Shown here one piece after another: positions 57,856 to 64,000 of a stretch of DNA of 64,000 nucleotides. The DNA is taken from the NCBI GenBank assembly GCA_021234155.1, contig JAJEKV010000008.1, positions 2,170,307 to 2,234,306 on the forward strand, written 5' to 3'. Made by a program: the position numbers and the translations under genes. The notes under the pieces were generated by a model. That model did not search any database, was not told the DNA's origin, and saw nothing but the letters and a program-made list of their open reading frames with translations. The number at the start of each line of letters is the position of its first letter. Position 1 is the stretch's first letter. The DNA comes from Isoetes taiwanensis. Lineage: Eukaryota > Streptophyta > Lycopodiopsida > Isoetales > Isoetaceae.

Positions 57856-58532
57856 TTAGGGTCTGGTCACATGAAGCTGTTGACAGGGATTATTTCCCGT
57901 TGACGGAACCCTTTTGTTTTGTGCAAGGTCACATGAAGCTTTGATAGGATATGAACTGCGTGAAGCTTTGATAGGATATGAACTTTAATCGATTGATCCA
58001 AGATGGTAACTTGAATATCAATCTTGAATTATTATTTGCAACACTAAAAAATGGCGTGCCTATTGGGATACCTGTAAGTAATCCGGCATACTTCATTGTC
58101 CAAGCTATTTCAAGAATTGTTCGATTTCATTCTAATTGCAGGTATATGATTTCAATGTTATGCCTTGGGGCATCTGGAGGATTCTCAATCACATTCGTTG
58201 ACAGTACAATAATGTGGCCATTGTGATTACAAAAAACACCTCTTTTGTTAACAATAAGACGTAGTATAAAAGTTTTTACTGTCACATCTTTAAGTATTTA
58301 ATACTCAATGGGTTAAGTTTTTAACACAGAGCTAGCACCTCTGTAACAAATGCAACAAATGCAAGTTGGGTACCTAAAGGTGGTCTACATTTAAACAAGT
58401 ATCCAAGAATTGTGTCATCCTATTCAGGCATGTCCTTTATTAGATGGAGAGTGGGCAGTGATTCAAAACATTTATTCGATAGTAGGGAAGCAGAGGGAAT
58501 GTAGGAAGTAGTATCGCCACCAGTATCTCAAG
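57856..58532 (+). other. Possible upstream exons of the RBR gene, unresolved
   Basis: A frame ending at about 58072 (DGNLNINLELLFATLKNGVP then IGIP|GTAAGTAA) has a good donor site, and 58430-58500 can be read CPLLDGEWAVIQNIYSIVGK. Both are on the strand of the RBR exons. Short repeats GTGAAGCTTTGATAGGATAT occur at about 57930 and 57961. Confidence 0.25.
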
Positions 58533-59097
58533 AGATTGAGTGTGGTTGGTTTTTGAAATGCCAATTTGAAGAGATGGTACAAGTATGTCCAATGGAACTA
58601 TCATTTTCAAGATGCGCTAGGAAGGTTGATAAAAAGGCCTTGTTGTTGTGTTCTTACAGTGTGCAACTGGACATTTGTTTTGCTTTACATGTCTATGCCC
58701 ACATGTTGAAGAATCTACATTTGGGGCCTCTCAAACACATGGATGTTTGCCATGTATGGACGCAGATGGTTGTAGCGAGCAATAGTTGGTTTTATTTTAG
58801 AGTATCACTTGTATTTCTAATAATTATAGCGATGATATAATGCCTCAGGTGGTTAGGGTTCTTCCAGCAGACGTAATATTAAAATATGAAAACCATCAAG
58901 CTGAGAATGTTGTTGCAAGAGCAAGGCTCAGAGGTTTGGTAAGTAGCTAGATTGAATGGCACTTATGGTATTAATAGACTTTAACTATAGGGGTCTCTGT
59001 TTTACCATGGTAGGTGTATTGCCCATTTTGCAATTTTCCATGTGATGTGGACGAGGGAATCTCAGTCTTATTATGCCCATATGAAGGATGTAAGAAG
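58533..59097 (+). pseudogene. RNF216/TRIAD3-like RBR E3 ubiquitin ligase fragment (four exons)
   Basis: RBR ligases move ubiquitin from an E2 through a catalytic Cys to the substrate. Spliced pieces on the plus strand: ECGWFLKCQFEEMVQ (to 58582, donor GTATGT); CATGHLFCFTC ... GCLPCMDADGC (from 58660 after CTTACAG); PQVVRVLPADVILKYENHQA (58830-58938, donor GTAAGT); VYCPFCNFPCDVDEGISVLL then CPYEGCKK (59014-59097). This follows the RNF216 order (EC.CC...F.EMVQC..GHLFC..C ... CM...C ... LP...L.KY...QAE ... CP.C.FP). The RING Cys pair appears as Cys-Trp, the exon 2/3 junction has no canonical donor, and the second IBR half and RING2 are missing. It is a decayed or incomplete copy. Confidence 0.55.
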
Positions 59098-60618
59098 GTG
59101 ACATAAATTTCCAAATTTGATACACGTGTTGCTTCAGTTGGTAGCTCCTGAAGGCAAATACACAGACATATACAGGTTTTAGGATGCAACTAGGTATATA
59201 GATGATCTTAACATCATCAGTGGTGGGGATGTGATGGAATTTCTCACTGAAGACGGATAACCCTATCTACAAGCTGAAAGTTTTAGGCAAAAAAAGATGA
59301 AACGGTATATGGTATATGGTACATGGAACACAAGCAGAAAATCAGTGGGTATTCATGTCAAGGTGAATGTCCAAAACAGGGGTCTATATTTAATGAGCAC
59401 AGATGATAAAAGATACAAATTACCTTTTATAATTAACAAATTTATCAGGGCAGAAAGTTGCAGACCTTATGGTCAGGCTTCAAAAGTCATTTTCTCCCAA
59501 ATACTACCTTATATCTATGCGCGCACTTAGATGCAATGAATGCAGCTATTGATATCAATGAACTGATTGAAGCATTTGCAAGAAATGGCTTTGGCATGGC
59601 AAGAATCTCAAACATGGGACTCTACACTCTACAACATGAAAACTATCCAGGTACACTTTACACCATATGTAATATGATCAGGTATCTCAAAGGCATGATA
59701 AGCAATAATGTACTTTAGATTGCAAGAATAGCAATGTTATAAGTAGAGTAGGGCTGTGATGGTGCAACAAGGCACTACTCTCCTTGTTGTTACCACTATA
59801 AATCACCTCTTATAGTGATGTTAATACTTGAGGCCACTCTGACCTAGGGTAGGAGGCAGGATGTTTTTATGATAAGGCATATATTATCCATTAGACCATT
59901 GGACTAAATGACTTTCAGGAACCAGAACCAGCAGGATCCAAGATGACATAAGGTCGGCAATCACAAAGGCTATGTATGTGTCTGGACTATTATGGTCAGC
60001 TTTCAATATATAACCTGTCATTACATATAAAACCTTACTTCTATAAGGAGTCTGATAGTATTCGAATTTTTTGGATTCTGTTGCAATGTCTTACTTAGAA
60101 GTTATTTCCATCTCCAACGTGTTCTATAGACTAAGGTATAGATTATACCAAAGCTGAAGGGCTTCTAAAAACATATGAAATAATCACCAAAATAAATAAT
60201 GTTATGATTACACATTGTAAATGGGCATACCCCAATGGTTATGGGAGATGTTATCTAGGCCATGAGGGACTTGTCAAAACCAGGAATATAAGGACTATTA
60301 AACTAGCAGATGAATGGCTCGAAGAACCCAAGGGGACTTAGATCCCAAGGGTCAAAGTGCAATTAGACAGTATTTGCGTGGTCTCAAGTTTTAGGGCAAA
60401 ATAACTAGAAAGGTGATCTTAATTTGGCTACCAGAAAAAGGTTAGTGAAGGAAAAGATCAATGGAGGGAACAATAAGAAAATCTACCAATTTCATAGATA
60501 TGCTGCTAAGTGTCTAAAATCTTGCCCTACAGTTGAAGGTGAGAAAGATGCTAGTGCAATGGATATACCATTGTAGTTTCTACAAAAGACAAGGATGTCG
60601 AGCACATCTATGTGCTGC
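59098..60618. other. Intergenic stretch with short exon-like frames
   Basis: Plus-strand frames at 59297-59530 and 59520-59660 (DAMNAAIDINELIEAFARNG then FGMARISNMGLYTLQHENYP before GTACAC) look coding-like but match nothing I know. The missing C-terminal RING2 of the RBR gene was not found here. Confidence 0.3.
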
Positions 60619-61143
60619 AATATCATAATCTTTTTAACCATTCATTCCGAATGAATGAAATGCCAAGGCCCTTCCTAGATTATTGCAAAATAATGGATTT
60701 ATGCCATTAATTTAGATTTGTATCTAAACTCCATATGAGACTAAGCCAATTTTACTAGCAAGTAAAAATAATTATCTATCAAATCTTATTCTGGCGTGAA
60801 TCTCCAGTTTCCTTCTCCATCATGGCCTTAGAAGTTTTGTTCTGATCTTGTTCAATGTCAGCAATTTCTATGATCTCATTTGTGCTGCAATATCTGTTTC
60901 TAGCAGCATCCATAATGGCTTTTGCACTTTTCCCTATAATGATGGAGAAGGAAACTGGAGATTCACGCCAGAATAAGATTTGATAGATAATTATTTTTAC
61001 TTGCTAGTAAAATTGGCTTAGTCTCATATGGAGTTTAGACACAAATCTAAATTAATGGCATAAATCCATTATTTTGCAATAATCTAGGAAGGGCCTTGGC
61101 ATTTCATTCATTCGGAATGAATGGTTAAAAAGATTATGATATT
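60619..61143. repeat. Near-perfect 205-bp inverted repeat with 115-bp spacer
   Basis: Left arm 60619-60823 and right arm 60939-61143 are reverse complements with one mismatch that I can find (TGTATCTAAA versus TGTGTCTAAA). The arms start AATATCATAATC and end CTTCTCCATCAT. A transcript would fold into a ~205-bp duplex. No terminal duplication or transposase was seen. A diverged third copy of the right arm follows in direct orientation at about 61165-61360. Confidence 0.93.
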
Positions 61144-61365
61144 ATATGTCCAGCATGGTGGCCTAAAGGTTTGATAGATAAGTATAGTTAACTCCTAGTG
61201 AAATTGACAAAGTTCCATATGGAGTTTGTCTGGAATTCTAAAATTAATGGGATAGATCCAGTATTTCGCAATAACCTAGGAAAGGCCTTGGCATTTGATG
61301 CATTGAGTCTGAACAATTATAAAGAGTCCAATATTATATGTCTAGCATGGTGGCCTAGGATAGAT
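61144..61365 (+). repeat. Diverged direct copy of the inverted-repeat arm
   Basis: It shares TTTGATAGATAA, CCATATGGAGTTT, AGGCCTTGGCATTT and the motif ATTATATGTC(C/T)AGCATGGTGGCCTA with the right arm and its flank, with many substitutions. The inverted repeat was therefore built from an older repeat unit. Confidence 0.7.
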
Positions 61366-63092
61366 CTAATATAAAGAAATATTAATCCGGCGTATCGTGG
61401 GAATAGCCACTATCATTGGTAATGCATGAAGGAAACACATCTTTGAAGATGACCTAGTATGTGTATATCTGTATTTTATCAATCATCCTTGGATGATATA
61501 TGGATATGCAGCTCGAAAACATAAGTAGAATGAACAGCAGTCTGAAGGATGTTTATAATCAATCTTTACCTTGTATTTGTTGAACACTAACAAGGTGAAG
61601 GGAGAAGACCCCAAGTTGGCCTATGACGCGTGTTGCCCCTTACAATCTCAAACATATTAATGCTTGTCTTTGTCTGTGTGTACAGGTAACAGGCCCTCTT
61701 GCTCTTTGCTTTTATATTCAAGCTTTATTTGTAAAACATCAAGGATGGAGGATATGCTACCACAATAGAATGGAGTGGTGATCTCCTCTGAAATTCTGAT
61801 ATTAAGTCTTCGTATCAAAGTTATGGTTACAAGAAATTTATTAGCGTTATGGCCGCCAAGCCATACCCAAACATTTCTCTTTAAGTTGGTGGGAAACCCC
61901 TCAAGTATGTAAGAATGTTTTAGCGGCCAAGATTGTTTCCCCTATAAATTGACTTAAGGTTGTTGCCCCTACAACTTCACTTACTGGTTTCCAAACTTGT
62001 GGGGTGCTACACTCTGGGTAATTGCATAAATATCAAATTATTCTCTTTTTATTAGGTTTATAACTTTAAATTGGGTTTAGAACCTCCAACATATGTGAAA
62101 TATTCTCTTCTTGTTAGGTTTGTATCTTCAAATTAGGTTTACAATCCTGATTATGCATCTTTCAACTTTTGGCTATATGCTAGATTTTATGACTCAAAAG
62201 CTTTAAAAGAATAAGTAGCAGGACGAGTTTACTGGAATTCTAGAAAAACATCTGCAGTATATGCTATTAAACATCTCTTATCCAAATGATACCATAGAAT
62301 GGGAATTTGCAAAAATATCTTTAACTCTAGATATGAGTACATGTTCTAGACTAGGCCGTGGAAAATGTAAATATCAGAAGTAGCCATATGTTACAGAGAG
62401 AATCTTGGTGAAACAACCTATACCTATGCTTCCTCCTCAAGCATATTCTTATAGCAAAAACATATTTAAAGACCTTACCTATGTAAGAAGGGAAGAAAAG
62501 GGATTAGACATGATCAGGCAACAACAATTATGCACCATAACTGGAGCATTTGCAAGTAAACGACTTGAAATCTCCCATAATTATGATGCGGCAATCCCTT
62601 AATTTGGATAGAATTTTGAGGGTCCAACAAATGTAATCTATGGCAGTTCTAGGAAAAATTAGGCATCATGAGGCTATGCTAGGGTTTACAGACCATTCAA
62701 AATATCAAAGGGTTATCTTCATGCTAGTTAATTTCATCTCTGATACACCATAAGCCATGGCTGTTCTACAGACTTTCAGAAGTTCTATTTGGAAATATGT
62801 ATTTTGTTGCAACCGTATACTTGCAACCACATCAAAATCAACAAATAATTAAGAAAAAAAAAAAAAAACCTCTAGAATCGCCATGTTGTTGGCATGCAGG
62901 TTCTCTTCTGCTGCATCAGTTCAGCAGTTGGTATTTTCTGATCACTTCATCAGCGTTGGTGTTCTTTCTCTTGTGACGCTTTTTATAGCATTACTCAATT
63001 CCTTTATAGCCATCTTATTCTTTGCCTCAGGTTGCCTGCCTGCTTTGCATTTCATAGCAACATTTGTTGCAAGAACGCAGAGGCAAATGGAG
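61366..63092. other. Intergenic sequence, no recognised gene
   Basis: Contains a short tandem duplication (about 62039-62155: TTAGGTTTATAACTTTAAAT versus TTAGGTTTGTATCTTCAAAT). A plus-strand frame at 62405-62602 (MLPPQAYSYSKNIFKDLTYV) and another at 62883-63122 with a hydrophobic stretch are unassigned. Confidence 0.4.
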
Positions 63093-63568
63093 AAGCAACC
63101 ACTGCGAGGAGCCAATGACTGATTACTCCTATTGTTCTGTGAAAGGGAGCATGCAAATGCAGAAATAGTTTTATATCTTCTACACTGTTGATATTGTTTC
63201 TTTTAGCATCACTACAGAATATGCAACATCTTGGCTCAATCAATCACTCTGAAAAGTGGACTATTTTGGATAAGAGCCTACCTTGGCGCAAATGGTTTGG
63301 GTCGTTCACGAATGACTGTGATGCAGGAAAACTAATTAACAAGCTTTCACATGATTCCAAAGCATACAAAAAGTATAAAGACACAAGGATTATAAATCAA
63401 TCAGGCATTGCATCTCAACCTTTTTTACTCACCTTAGAATGGAAGCGGCCACTGCAAGGAGCCAATGACTTGTCACTTCTATTGTTCTATGAAAGGGAGC
63501 CTGTGCATGCAGAAATAGTTTTATATCTTCTACACTGTTGATATTGTTTCTTCTAGCATCACTACAGA
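63093..63568 (+). repeat. 126-bp direct duplication (63093-63218 and 63443-63568)
   Basis: Both copies have exactly the same length and share GGAGCCAATGAC, CAGAAATAGTTTTATATCTT and CTACACTGTTGATATTGTTT, with about 15 differences. The duplication includes part of an open frame (63188-63541) ending in the second copy; that protein is unassigned. Confidence 0.85.
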
Positions 63569-64000
63569 GTAAGAGGGCCAAATATTAGGGCTTTGGACGC
63601 ATCGTTCCAAATTGTGCCGACACACTGCAATACAGAGTCAAACAAACAGGTAAGGCTTTGTCGTTGCAGCAAAAAAATCAAGCACCGAACATTGGATCGC
63701 GTTTGCAGCCCTGCTATCTGGGGCTTGAACCCCGGTCTGATCAAGTATGCCGATGGCTATGGCGGTGGCCTTCTCTTCAAGTTCCAAGTTCATTCCTTTT
63801 TTTCCTTTCATAATTTCATACATTTTTTGCCCGATGACGCATGAATCATTGGGGTATATTCTTGTTGATTCTTTTTAATAAGAATTACATATGTAATGGT
63901 TATATTCTGTAACCTTCCATTGAAAAGTAAGGCTTATAATTCTAGATTATTTTTCCACTGGCAATATGCTAAAAACAGTTTAAATGAGGATGAGACTATC
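63569..64000. other. Window end, nothing recognised
   Basis: A plus-strand frame (63593-63844) without a recognisable domain, followed by AT-rich sequence. Confidence 0.4.

Overview
The window is nuclear DNA from a land plant with a large, transposon-rich genome. It holds interrupted genes with consensus GT-AG introns, Ty3/gypsy and Ty1/copia retrotransposons primed by the plant initiator-tRNA-Met site (TGGTATCAGAGC), MITEs and LINE remnants. No bacterial operon, CRISPR array, rRNA gene or intact tRNA gene was seen. The species cannot be named. A cellulose-synthase-like GT2 gene without the CesA plant-specific insert, together with the retroelement mix, makes me lean weakly towards a non-angiosperm (bryophyte, lycophyte, fern or gymnosperm); this is inference only.

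Layout. 204-6146 (-): a tesmin/TSO1-like CXC-domain regulator. I could splice it into eight exons that keep one reading frame (638 codons plus stop). 6534-7425: a Mutator-like MITE with ~300-bp terminal inverted repeats. 7440-7954: exon-like sequence of unknown function, cut by a gypsy insertion. 7955-18966 (-): an 11-kb Ty3/gypsy element with LTRs, GCCAA target-site duplication, gag-pol, and about 4 kb of extra coding-like sequence upstream of gag. 18967-22061: local duplications and a LINE ORF1-like relic. 22062-33245: two damaged elements of the same gypsy family facing each other (3' LTR of a minus copy at the left, 3' LTR of a plus copy at the right), with a tRNA-like (SINE) relic inside. 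33629-33947: a MITE. 33948-35990: LINE reverse-transcriptase relic and host-exon-like sequence.

35991-39396 (+): a complete short LTR-gag-LTR element (TR-GAG type) with a GTATT target duplication. Its 3' part carries seven regularly spaced 15-nt hairpins with compensatory changes; this is the most unusual structure in the window. 39397-39633: exon-like sequence. 39634-44860 (+): a Ty1/copia element with a long pol frame and a truncated 3' LTR. 44861-54060: a GC-richer block with unidentified coding-like sequence and a frameshifted Ty3/gypsy gag-pol (-).

55100-57133 (-): an apparently intact two-exon GT2 glycosyltransferase (622 aa). 57604-57855: a Tourist-type MITE. 58533-59097 (+): exons of an RNF216/TRIAD3-like RBR ubiquitin ligase, incomplete or decayed. 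60619-61143: a 205-bp near-perfect inverted repeat. 61144-64000: short duplications and no recognised gene.

The host genes (CXC regulator, GT2 enzyme, RBR ligase) show no functional link to each other. The window is best read as isolated genes in a repeatedly invaded transposon landscape.
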